Of a stretch of 64,000 bases of DNA, positions 38,626 through 50,182 are shown piece by piece (positions within the stretch are counted from its first letter, which is position 1; the number at the start of each line of letters is the position of its first letter). The notes below the pieces were generated by a model, which saw only the letters and a list, made by a program, of their open reading frames with translations, was not told where the DNA came from and searched no databases. Both the position numbers and the translations under genes were made by a program. Source of the stretch: Allodiplogaster sudhausi (taxonomy: Eukaryota; Nematoda; Chromadorea; Rhabditida; Diplogasteridae); NCBI GenBank assembly GCA_945643635.1, contig CALZFC010000004.1, forward strand, positions 695,001 to 759,000, written 5' to 3'.

Positions 38626-41600
38626 TAATCACTGTAGCTTATTCGAGGCTGGCGCAGCTTTCCTCGCATTAGCAGTGAACAGAGAATAAGGTATAGTTAG
38701 TGGTGATAACGGGTGGAAGAGTTTGGGACGTTGCTGTCCAAAGAGGACCTCTCTGTTTCTCATGTTATTTCTTGTTCTCTCTCCCCCCTTCCTCCCTCTC
38801 TTTCATGAGCGTGTGAACGAGGTAATTATGAAAGTAAGAACGTCGAACATACAAGCGAATACCTCAACAGCCTTCTTAATTTTTCAAACTCATCAGCTAA
38901 TTAATAAATTGTATAAGCGGGTGAATAAAGAAATAAATTAGTTTAAAAAAATAAATGATTACGAAGATAAAAATATATACATAAATATAACAAAGAGATA
39001 TGGGATTTTAACATTAAAAATAATTATATAATTAACTGAATGATTATAATTAATTAATTTAATTAATCAACAGAAAGGCGAGAGAACACGTGATTTAGAG
39101 AGACACGACGGCGCAAGTCAAGAAAATGTAAATAGATAACTGTAGTGTTTCGTGCTCCTTTAAAGGCGGTGAAGACAGAGCACATGGGCGCATTGAGAAA
39201 AGCCCGGATCCGAGGGATGTCATTGATCCCCGCCCCTTTTTCCCAGAGGCAAAACTCAAAAAGACAAGAAAAGTTTTATATCTTCCTCTTGCAATCGACG
39301 CCTCTCCAACTCCCCTCCAGCTGTCTCGTGCATCTCTCGGTTGCTTATTGTAAATTATTGATGCAAGTACCTGTTGGAATTTTTAATGTTTAATTCCTTA
39401 AAAAAAGATTTGTATGTTAAAAATTTTCAGCGGTACTTGCATGAAAATACATAGGAAATGTCTGTCTCTTTATCTAATCACAGAACAAGTAACAAATATC
39501 TTTATATTCAAATTCGACTATGTCTTGGAATTATGCGCAACCAGCAACAGTAGATTCAAGGCAAGACGGTGGTGCATCGTAATGAACCTTCATAACGCCG
39601 AGATGTGTTATTCTTTCTGTTGGCACTATTTTTGACTTCTCCCTGATAACGTTTAATTTCTCCCTCTCTCTTTATCTCCCACTCCCCGTTCACTCGTTGT
39701 CACGCTCTCTCTCTCTCTCCCTCTCTCTCATACTCTCTCTCTCTCGCAATCTCTCTCGCTGTTCTCTCTCGATCTGCCACTCGTTATCCCTACATCGTTA
39801 ACGTCCCTCCAGCTAACGACGCCTCGACTACCCTCCATCCATTTTGAGTGCGTATCCTATATGATTAAATTAAAAAAATTATATTTGTTTTATTTTAATG
39901 AGATTTGAATGTTGAAAATAGCCAGCTATATCTCTTTAACTTGTATATCAAGTTTTGTGGTCAGAAGCAAGTAGTTTGTAGTTAGTTTAAAGTATGCAAA
40001 ACAAAAAAAAAGCACATGAAATCCTATTTATTTTGAACAAACAAAGTGGACGCAAAGCAGTGTAAGACATAAAAATGTATTTAACAAATTATTTTTTTTA
40101 CATACCAGAGAGTATTTTCCACTGTTTTTATTTCTTTGAAATTGGAGATTAAAAGAATTAGCTATTTTGTAGAGCATCGTAGGTATCTAGTTTCTAATAT
40201 CGTAATACGCAGGAAAGACGATTAAGATTCAACAGCACCAGATTCAAGATCTTGACCCCGTGCTTTTCTGCCGTGATGAACCTTCATATCACAGAGATTT
40301 GCTTCTTTACTGTTACATCATCGATATAAACGACTTTCCCGTATAATATTTTACTTTAACCAACTCTCACGCATACTCACTCCCTCTTACTCTCTCCCTT
40401 CCACAGGTCACTATTTCCCTCATTTCATCTCTACTAGCCTGAAGCCAAAAACACGGCATTTATATTCGCTCGGAGAGCGCGAAGGAATGATCCCTTCTGA
40501 TCCCCGGAAAGCAGGGGAGCAACGGTGACACTTTGGGTTTGTTCGAGGCTGGCACAGCTTTGATTGCATTATCAGTGAACAGACAACGAAGTATATCTAG
40601 TGAGGGGGCTGATAACGTGTAGAAGAATCAGGGATATTCTTGCCTAGTGCGACATTAAACATTCTCATGCTATTTCTCTCTCCGTCTCTGTCTGTCTCTC
40701 TATCTATCTCTCTCTCTTCCACCCTCTCTTACGTGACCGTGGGAACGAGGTAATTATTGCGCATTAGTCATTAAAAGTAGAGAGACATCGTTTTTAAGTG
40801 CTAGAACATCAAGCAGATATTTGAATAACAAGAATCTCACGGTCAGAAAGCTTCTCTCACTTCGCATTCGTTGTTCAAATGAGGGTCTTACCACGGAGAA
40901 AAACTTTGAATCCGAGTGGCGGTGAAGACAAAGAATTAGGGCGTGGCGCTCATTGTGAAAAACCGGATCTCAGGGATCTCAAACATCCCCTTTCTCGCCC
41001 TAGGCAAAACTAAGAAAAAAAACAAGAAAAATGTTGCTATCTAAAAAAGCTAAACGCGGAGGACACTTTGAAAAAATCAGAAAGGAAGAAAACAAAAGGT
41101 TTATATAATTTACATTAGCCGTAAGCATCGCCATATCTCTTTCGTCCAAGTAAAATTCGGTGGAATCAGATTTATTTCTGTTTCTAAAAAATAATGAAAG
41201 CGGACGAAAGAGTCGAGAGACATAATAAGTAAAATGAATGTTTTATTAATTGACGGGAAAGACGATTAAGATTCGACAGTGAAAGATTCTAGGCAAGACA
41301 CTGACCCGATACTTTTCTGCCGCGATCAACCTTCATATAGCTGAGATTTGAATCTTCCCCGATTTTTACTTTTAGGGTGAGAAAACAGCGGTCTTATTAT
41401 GCAATGTCGCGCATACATATACATACATATATATGTATGTTCATCGTTTCTCACCAATTCTACAAGATTTACTGACGCAGAAGAAAAAGATATGAACAAT
41501 ACGGCATGTTTATAACTCAAAACAATATATATATAAATTGTCGCAAGTGTGCAAAAACAGATGATTCATATTCGCCCGCTTGAAATCCTATTTATTTTTG

Positions 41601-41885
41601 TTTAAAGAAATAATGAAAGAAAGTAGGTGAAAGAAGTGAAAGACATAATAAGAATAATGAATTAACATACTTTTTCAATACACTGGAATGACGATTTTAA
41701 GATTCTCGACAGTATTCGATTCAAGGCAGAGCCGGTGCATTTCTACCGCGATGAACCTTAATATCGCTGAGATTTGACGCCTTGGGGTTTTGTCTTAAGA
41801 TCCTCGATCTAATCTTATCCCTTCCAATAAATATTTTATTTCTCTCTCTCTCACTCTCGCCCCTTCTCTCCATCTCTATCTCTCT
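38626..41885. repeat. Dispersed repeat modules, no gene
   Basis: The segments match 30000-31500 of the right palindrome arm (for example 39555-39850 and 40440-40640). 'gcggtgaagacag...gatccccgcccc' at 39170-39250 and 40915-41000 matches 28840-28920. The 'ttttctgccgygatgaaccttcatat' core occurs near 40260, 41310 and 41735. CT tracts lie at 39665-39785, 40675-40735 and 41840-41895. Confidence 0.65.
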
Positions 41886-41894
41886 CTCTCCCTC

Positions 41895-43514
41895 AGTAAG
41901 GCTCCAGTAGGCTCTGCCCCAGATGCATTGAGAATGTGGTCAGGCATGACCAAGGACCTCTCTATTAACTTTTTGGAAAAATTTTATTTTTATAAAAATT
42001 TTCATTCCAGGAACACCATAAAGTGTGCTCACATTTTGAAAATTCATATCTTGCTTTAAAGTCAAAATTTTTCACTATTTTTTTTTTATTCGATTTCTCG
42101 TCGAATACTTAATAAAACGTATCTCAGGAGTTTCTTTCGAAAAGTTTAATTTGATGTTAAATTTTGTCATGAATTTTTTTTGTCATGCATTTTCGATCGT
42201 TGAGTACCTAAACCTCATTTCCTCGTGGGATTTTGATTTCAGATTAAAGAGCATGACATATATTCTACACAACATATATTCTCATCGCATTATCTTGATT
42301 TCCCACTTTATCCGAAAAGTTTATTTCTAATTCGCTGTCCGAGCTAAAATTAGCTTCGGGTGTCGTTTATAAATGAGTTAACTTTAGAAATCGATATTTT
42401 CGCACAAAATAACAATCTTTCCCGTGTTCCTGGTATCGAACAACCCCTCTAGGATAAATTTGGGGAAAACATTTTTTTAGACCTTTCTCTGCCCATTTCG
42501 CAATTTTTTTTTCGACTTTTGACCGCCCATGGCGAAATTGGAAGTCAAAAGCCGAAAAAAATTTTTTTCCCCAAATTTGCCCTATAGGGGTTGTTCGATA
42601 CCAGGAACACGGGAAAGATTGTTATTTTGTACGAAAATATTGATTTCTAAAGTTAACTCATTTATAAACGACACCCGAAGATAATTTAAGCTCGGACAGC
42701 GAATTCGAAATCAACTTTTCCGATCAAGTGGGAAATCAAGATAAGGCGATGAGAATATATGTTGTGTAGAGTTTGCTGCTCTACAAGATAGAGCTACGGA
42801 GATATTGTTTTCAGCTAGCTCGTACGCACAATACTTCATGAAATAGGTTTTCAGCCATTTTCCAAAATGTGTGAGAATTGAATTTTCAATTTTTTATTAA
42901 TAATGCGCGCGATTTGTGAAAATCTCATAGACACCATTTTGTAGAGAATAAGATGCTGAATAAAGAAGCTGTTTAGCTTCTTTGAGCTTTTCAAATTTGG
43001 CACGTTGTATCCGTATTACCATATTCGCTCTGGTGAGAGTTGCTCCTATTCGCGTCACTTTTTCGAGGCTGGTGGGAAAGAGATTGAACTGAACTTGGAC
43101 AGTATATTGTACAGTTTTTCATGCTCTTTAATTTGAAATCAAAATCCCACGAGGAAATGAGGTTTAGGTACTCAGCGATCGAAAATGCATGACAAAAAAA
43201 ATTCATGACAAAATTTAACATCAAATTAAACTTTTCGAAAGAAACTCCTGAGATACGTTTTATTAAGTATTCGACGAGAAATCGAATAAAAAAAAGAATA
43301 GTGAAAAATTTTGACTTTAAAGCAAGATATGAATTTTCAAATTTTGAGAACACTGTATGGTGTTCCTGGAAAGAAAATTTTTATAAAAATAAAATTTTCT
43401 TAAAAAGTTAATAGAGAGATCCTTGGTCATGCCTGACCACATTCTCAATGTATGGATCCGTCATCTTGCATCTAGGGCAGGGCCTACTGTAGCCTTACTG
43501 AGAGGCTCTCTTAA
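41895..43514. mobile_element. Foldback element with long inverted repeats
   Basis: The two halves are reverse complements around about 42525 (at gccatgg): 41900-42520 pairs with 42530-42770 plus 43110-43510. The right half carries an extra stretch of about 340 bp (42771-43110). The right end reads ctgagaggctctcTTAA (TTAA 43511-43514). The first ~30 bp inside (ggcctactg...gcagggc, caggcatgac) match the inner ends of the element at 19483 and 27148. The left end lacks the TTAA and runs into a CT tract. No gene lies inside, so it would be a non-autonomous relative. Confidence 0.75.
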
Positions 43515-44380
43515 ATAAAAACAAATAAAAATAAACTAAATTAAAGAAAAGAAATATCTCTTTGCCCTTTCAGAAGCGGATTCTGCGCGATCAAAGTGCG
43601 CGTTGCTCCGCTCGCCTCTTCCGCGTAAATCAGTTGATTTTTTTTTCTCGTTTTGCTTCATTCAAAATAAGAAGACCAAGAGAGAAAAGTCGATAATCGA
43701 TACCCATCAAGACTGAAGGAGACATTTCTGCCGATGCTTCCATTCGTAAGGCTTATGTTAGCATTTCAGACTTGATGTCATCTCCATGATATATTATAGG
43801 TTTTTAGCCTCTTTTTCATTACACAATTACATATGCATCATGCATTTTTTAAGACATGAATATTCTCATCGTTGACACTTTTTCTTAAATGATCACTAAG
43901 TTTTTTTTTTACATGTATATACATATATGTATATTCAGTTTAACATTTTCTTCCTTGCACTCTATTTATTCCTTGTTTCGTCTGTTCTCAATCGCATCAG
44001 GTGGTTTCTTCTTTCTGAATTTGCTTATTGGTGCAACACATTTGTGGACATTTTGATCAGCTGCTGGAGCGATATTTATAGACATATTTGGTATCTACTT
44101 TACCAAAGCTACCTTCCTCACTTCCTTCTTCTGTTTACGTACACTTTCAATGGATTTTCCATCAAACGATTTCGTCACGCACCCAAAACTGGTATTCGTA
44201 TCATCCGCACTTCTCATCTTGTCTTTCTTACTCGCTCGTTTTTCTCGTTTTTCTTTATTTTTTACTCTTGTTATGAAAGATATTTTTGGAACTAGGGCCC
44301 GGGCCGGGAAGAGCCAACGATTGCAAGCCAGGATCGTGCTCGTCCCGCCGGGGTCTTCTCATACTCGGCTTCTTTCTCTC
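43515..44380. other. AT-rich spacer
   Basis: A 122-codon frame at 43927-44295 is hydrophobic and F/Y/L-rich, with no recognisable domain. The interval also has a short GC-rich stretch at about 44290-44360. I see nothing I can support as a gene. Confidence 0.5.
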
Positions 44381-45720
44381 TCAGTCTCACGCTGTCTCTC
44401 TCTCTCTCTCCCTGGCTTCAAGTCACGACACTCTCTTTGTCACTCTCTTTCATGTTCTGAACAGACGGGAGTGTTTATAAGCGCAACTATTAGAATCATT
44501 CCGAAACAAGGACAAGATCTATCTGCTGTATAACACCGAACACTCTTTTACCCAATTGTAATATATTGAAAGCATAATCAGGATAGTTCATTTTTTTCTG
44601 AAATGTTTATATTGACTCCGTGTTTCTAAACACGGCTTCGTTAATTTAGGCCAGGATTTTATATTTAATTTAGGAAAAAAACATTTTCCATTGCCCATCT
44701 TTCAGTGTTTGATTTGAGATAGGGAGTCTCAAATCAAACACTGAAAGATGGGCAATGGAAAATGACTAACCAGAGAATAGTCAGGTCAGCTTTCTAGGAG
44801 GATCTGGAGACTAATTTATTTTCTTTCCGAACCCTTCCGCATATTCACATGAAAAAAACCCCAGTATTTTTGAAATTTACGGTTCTTACCATTCCCTGGT
44901 AAGGACAACATAATTAATAAATTGACTTGAAACGAAAAATGTACGTAACATTGATTATTCGGGCTTCTTGAGTAGTTCGATGCAGAACTGAACAAGTACT
45001 GTGGTAAGTGCGACTTTTCTCATATTCACAACATGCCCCTATCTCTAGTTTTTCATCATTTTCAGTTGAAAAGAAGGTAATGCATTCATTTGCATGTCTG
45101 CTGATTTTTACCGGTGATTTTCTTTTGGCCGGTTTTTTCTTTAACTTCAAATTAGCAGGATTGGCTGATTTGTCTTCGAAACATCTTATGAATTTATTTT
45201 ATCATTAGAAAATGGCCGTGCCTGATTGCGCTACAGAACGTTTCTATGGATATGAAAAATGAAATTTTGCAATATTTAAAGTTTGGAATTAATTAATGGT
45301 GGCTTTATGAATGTTCTTCTTACAGAACAATTCCTGCTTGTCTGCTGAATTCCACGAACCTTGATGTCGTCCCTCTCAATCTTGTAGTTCCTGATCCAGA
45401 GAGAAAGAGAGATCATGCCGCCTTTGATGTTTCTAGTCTTATTCGTACAAGAAGGACTATCGTACAAATATAAAGAGAGGAAAGGGGATGATTTTACGGT
45501 GTGAAGAGAAAGAGAGCGAGAGATCGCCATTAGGACAAACAATATGAGATATCTCATATACAGGAAAAAAACATTATTTTATAACATCGACAGTAAGTAA
45601 AAGAAAGCCTCATCCTTCGAATTTACATATCAAAAATAGGCAAAAAAATGGAAAAAATTTCGGAGATTGAAACTCCAGCAAGTCGAGGGAAGATTGTATA
45701 TACATACAGTACAAACAAAT
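44381..45720. repeat. Segmental repeat unit, copy C
   Basis: This is a direct repeat of 60-1360 and 35371-36250. It differs from both by carrying a perfect 38-bp hairpin at 44682-44764. Confidence 0.85.
44682..44764. repeat. Perfect 38-bp hairpin, 7-nt loop
   Basis: The left arm 44682-44719 and right arm 44727-44764 are exact reverse complements around tagggag. Copy A (about 377-415) has only the left arm followed by ordinary sequence. Confidence 0.95.
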
Positions 45721-46848
45721 GTATGAAAACGTCTTTCTCTCTTTCTCTCCCCTCTACCACTCTCTCCTTCCCCTCTTTGTCGTTCACTTCTCTCACCCTA
45801 TCCCTCTCGCTCAACTCTCTCTCTCCCAATCCCTCTCACTTTCCACCCTTCTCACCGCTGATGTTTCTTCTGCTATCTACTCCTACTCCAACAACCCTCC
45901 GGCTGACTGGTGCATGTGATAACGGCGTCCGGCCTAGCCCGGCTCCTAGCCATCTGTACCAACTTTCTAGGGCCGGGCACAAGAAAAGTTTGGCCGGTCC
46001 GTAATCAGGGGTGGGCGGACCGGGCCATGCCCTTAAAGGAGGTCTCCGACGAATAATTAACATATCATTTTTTATGCATGGATCAGTTCGTCTCATCGTA
46101 AAACATAGATAGGGAAAGTTTGAATGAATTTCTTCTTATCATTCCAGAATTATAGTCATTTTAAATGTCACGGGTAGAGAATTGGCTACTGTAGATCCTA
46201 GCACCCTCCTATTTTGCATCCTCCTATATTGCTAATTTTTTGGGCACTAATTTCTGTGGAGAGAGTGCAAGGGCTGCAGCACTAAAATGAGAGGATCACA
46301 GCCTTCCCAAAACGTGACGGGCAGAGAACTAGGAATATTTTAGACAGTGGCCGCTAGAGTCCCTTCCGTGCGGGACACTTCATGGTTCAAATGCCTATTT
46401 TGAATTGCTTGGCCAAACATTCGCCGGAGACTTCCTTTAAGGATATATTCATACCGGCAGTTATCAAAATGTTGCCAGGTCCAGGTTAGCATTCATATTT
46501 TGCTCACATCTAATTAACATGACAAAAAATTTATGCCCAAATATTTATTCTTTTTTTTTTAGAGATTTCTTATTTATTTTATTTATCGTACATGAAATTA
46601 ATATTTCGATATGACAGCACAAATGTATGAAAAAAAGTCTTCTGTATAAATGCTACAACTGAGAGATTGTGGGGAAGTGAGGGGGAAAGAGATCGACGCA
46701 GATAAATTGTTTTTATTTTATCGGTTATTTGATTTTATTAGTTATTTTTATGTTAATTTTTCTTGCATTAGAATTTAATAAAAACAAAAAGCGCTCGCAT
46801 ACCAAACTCGTGTTCAGAAATGGCCTTCGAGGCGGGCGCAGTTTTGAG
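45721..46848. other. Spacer with CT tract and one repeat module
   Basis: A CT-rich tract lies at 45730-45850 and a GC-rich stretch at 45900-46030. The 'gaataattaac...cgtaaaacat' module at about 46050-46110 recurs at about 7708-7780. 46140-46700 has no other match that I noticed and no convincing open frame. Confidence 0.5.
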
Positions 46849-47054
46849 GAGCCACCACGACTGCTCTTCTTGCATACTTGGACGCGCGTAGCGATACTGC
46901 AGATTTTTGCGGTGTCGATCCTACCACTACTTCTACCGTAATCCCGACTACGTCTACTCCATGCGATCACAACTACTGTCCGACTGTAATTTGTCACTCA
47001 AGGACATTAGCGATGATTGAAACAAGGGGAGAAAAATGTTTTGCTAATTACTGA
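46849..47054 (+). CDS. Possible exon of a Thr- and Cys-containing protein
   Basis: After a weak possible acceptor (AG at 46847-46848) the frame is open for 67 codons to TGA at 47052-47054. It contains FCGVDPTTTSTVIPTTSTPC, then DHNYCPTVICHS and GEKCFANY. A Thr/Pro linker next to a Cys cluster is typical of secreted proteins, and the stretch is GC-richer than its surroundings. I cannot name the family or find the neighbouring exons. Confidence 0.3.
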
Positions 47055-47437
47055 TTTTTAAGTCGTTGTTTCCTTAAAATCTTTTTTTTCTTTCGCTGCC
47101 TTGTGGCTTACAAACATGTCGGAGCTTTATATGAACATGCATTCACAGTGACATTTGATGCTGCCTTGTATGTTGGTGTATTTTACTAACAAAAATTACA
47201 AATGAATATACTACCACATTTGTTCAGTGTCATGCTAACCATAATCTCCCATTGTTGTAAATAACTGAATGCTTCTTGCGCATATTAATAGCAATAAAAG
47301 TTTAATCAAGCGTGTCAAATTATATATAAAGTTCGTAGTTGATTATAATGTGCACTTTCCACCTCTCTTAGTCCTCTTTTTTTCTTTCATGTCGGCTCCA
47401 TATGCCACAGCAAAACCGTCGTCTACTTTGACCAAGA

Positions 47438-47608
47438 ATGAGAGAGACCACCACCACCACGACTGCCGCGACGAGCGAGAAGGAGGTCAAGAGGACTTGT
47501 GGGTGGCCACCAATACACGTCCGCACCCCACCTTACGACATTCGCGTTCATTGTCAGTCACACGGAACGGAATGTTCGCCGCAGACGAATTTTAAAGCGG
47601 ACCATTAA
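47438..47608 (+). CDS. Possible exon, Thr-rich then Cys-containing
   Basis: A 56-codon frame runs from ATG at 47438. It begins MRETTTTTTAATSEKEVKRT and includes CGWPP, HCQSHGTEC and a stop at 47606-47608. Another frame over the same bases is also open, so this is weak. Its composition resembles the exon at 46849-47054. Confidence 0.22.
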   Translation: MRETTTTTTAATSEKEVKRTCGWPPIHVRTPPYDIRVHCQSHGTECSPQTNFKADH

Positions 47609-47613
47609 ATCAG

Positions 47614-47760
47614 GAAATCCAGCGTGGAGCATTCATCCTCAGGTTAGAAGAGCAATTCCGACGCTCTGCTCAGTGGAACACCAATGCTGGTCTCTGCAGT
47701 GCCACTCGCTTCTCGCAATGGCAGCCGCGCCTCGCTTTCTGCCTCCAATCCCCCGAACCT
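47614..47760 (+). CDS. Possible exon resembling the Notch-ligand N-terminal (MNNL) module
   Basis: After a possible acceptor (aaatcag, ending 47613) the frame reads RGAFILRLEEQF, then NTNAGLCSATRF and PRLAFCLQSPEP. The spacing G-x-F-x-L-x-L...F...G-x-C...F-x-F-C-L recalls the MNNL domain of Delta/Serrate-type ligands. I found no DSL domain (C..YYG..C) downstream in 47.8-50.1 kb, so the assignment is tentative. A CT tract (47760-47855) follows at once. Confidence 0.33.
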
Positions 47761-47812
47761 TTCTCTCTTTCTACTCTATCTCGCGCTCTCTCTCACTCTA
47801 TCTCGCGCTCTC

Positions 47813-47846
<34 letters not shown>

Positions 47847-47997
47847 GCTCTCTCTTCGACGCGTGAGCTCGAATACAACAAATTGCAGGAAAATAGCCAA
47901 TTAAACGACTTTTACAGCAGTTTTGGTTATTTATTGTTGTTTTAACACAATATCTTTAATATGTATTGAAACGGGAAGCGAGGGAAAGGAGCTATGA

Positions 47998-48029
<32 letters not shown>

Positions 48030-50182
48030 TGAGAGAGAGAGTGAGAGAGAGAGAGAGTGAGAGAGACAAATAGTCTGACTGTTCGGAGCAAATTACGGCT
48101 CTAATAAATGGCACTTCCGTACGAGAGTGCGCGCATGCTTTGCAGGTCTCTTTGTTCCTTGTTGACAAATTCTCGCTATCGTTTATTCTCTCTCTATCTC
48201 TCTATCTCTATCTCTCTCTTGCTCTCTCTGTCTCTCAGTCTCATTCTTTCTTTCATTCTCTCTATTTCTCTTTCTCTCAATCTTTCTCTCTCCCCCCTGC
48301 TTTGTCTCTCTCTCTCCTTTTCCATTCCTCTCTTCACCACAGCCTCATTAATTATCTCTCGTAGTAGCGATACAAATGTCTCTCTCTCTCAACCTGGATC
48401 TCTCTCTCTCTCTCTCTCGCCGTGGGATTCAGGAGCAGATGCATCTTGAATGTGTGAGAGAGAGAGAGACAGCAAGAGAGAAAAAGAGAAAGAGAGAGGG
48501 CAAAAGAAACAGAGAGAAAGTGAGGGGATGCCTCTATTTTTGGCGCATCTTCATCCTGTGGTTGGCCAACATCTTGTCAACGTATCCTTTCCAGATATTT
48601 CTGTCGCTTTTCTCAAACTCCCTACATTTCTATCACTCTCGCTCTCTCTTTCTCTATCTTTCCTCTCTCCCTCTCTCCATTTTCTCTCTCTCTATCTCTC
48701 TCCATCTCTCTCTCTCCATCTACAATCTCTCAGCCCGTCTCTCCTTCCCAATTACACGTGCCACAGGGCGGCTAAATCAAGAAGACGAGGGAAGCCGCGA
48801 CAGAGTCGGACGTTGACAAGGCACGCGCCGCCCCTGGCCATCCGTATGTCTCTCTCTCCCTCTCTCTCTCTCTCCTTCTCTCTCTCTCTCTCTCTCTCTT
48901 CCTCGCTCTTTTCTCTCTCACTCTCTCTTTCACTATCTCTCTTTGTGCTCTCCCTCATCTCACTATCTCTCCTTCGCTCACTCTCTCCTTGTCTATTCCT
49001 CTCTCTATCTCTCTTTTTTTCTCTTTCTCTTTCTCTCTTCCAGTCTCACCCTCAGACACTCTCTCTCGCACCCTTTCTTACCTCATTCTCTTGTCTTTCA
49101 CTCTCTCCTTCTGTCCCTAACACATACATATCTCCCCTTTCCCGCAAGCACATCGTTGCCTTGTGTTCTCGCTGTTCTCACATCAGTTCGTCTTTCCTTT
49201 TGCGGACTCACTCTTTCTCTTGACTTTACGATGACATCACCTTTATCACCTCTCAGGAAACTTTCATCAGATATTGTTTTATTTTAATTTTATTGTACTT
49301 CCTATAACATCGGTAGGATCACCAGCGCAACTTTTTTAGCTTGTGCATTGAAGAACTTGCCGTGCAAATTTAAACCACCGGGTTGGATCAAAATTGAAGT
49401 TTGGCCTGGCTTTTTCTCGCAAAAAACATAAAGTTATTTATGCATTCTCTGATTACTCTTACTAAGTAGCCCTATTGAAAGAAAAAAACAAATATAAATT
49501 AACGCTCGCCTTCACCTTCAGTTAGGAATCTTTCTTCCCCATACATTTATGTGCATACATATGTATGTATTCATGTCCTTGCTTTCTCTCTCCATTCTTC
49601 CCCGCATCCTCTCTCTCTCTCCATCTCTCATCTCTCCCAAGATCTTTCTCTCTCTAAGCTTCTCTTTCTCTCTATCTTCCCACCCTCTCATGTCTCCTCA
49701 GTCTCTCATCCCATCTCCCTAAGTGTCTCGAGGCGCGCGTACTATTCTAGTGCCTACATCAGCTGAATAATTAATCGACACGCCTCTCTCACTCTCTTTT
49801 TCACTCTCTCCCTGTCTTACTCTCTCTCTCTCTCTTTCTCTGTCTCATACCTTCTGTCTCTTTTCTCTCGTTGTCAGTGCCCGAATTCAGGAGAGCTTCT
49901 TTTCCTTCTTCTTTCTTTTTGCAACGACGACTTCTTTCTCTTTCAGACGTGATCCCGATGTTTAACTGAAACACAAGGAGATAGGATTTTACTCCTTATA
50001 TCTATCTGGCTCTCTCTCACACACTCTCTCTGACTCGTTCAATCTCTTTCTCTGACTCTCTCAATCTCCTTCGCTCACTCTCTACAGCCGTCTGTCGCCT
50101 TCTTTCTCTCTCTGTCTCTCTCTCTGTCTCTCTCTCTCTCTCCTTCGCACTTTCTGTCACATTCGGCACCGCCATTCACATC
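47761..50182. other. CT/GA-tract-rich region upstream of the globin gene
   Basis: The tracts at 47760-47855, 48000-48070, 48185-48430, 48455-48535, 48630-48740, 48848-49130, 49580-49720, 49780-49870 and 50000-50160 occupy much of the interval. Small islands with mixed composition (48095-48150, 48540-48600, 48750-48840) could be short exons, but I cannot join them in phase. The last tract directly precedes the globin start codon and so lies in its promoter or 5' UTR. Confidence 0.5.

Noticed and set aside
28480..41740. CRISPR-like array from regularly recurring 50-bp cores
   Set aside because: Spacing is irregular (475-1050 bp), copies diverge and occur in both orientations, and the DNA is eukaryotic.
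43927..44295. 122-codon hydrophobic frame
   Set aside because: AT-rich F/L/Y composition expected from T-rich DNA, no signal peptide layout and no recognisable family.
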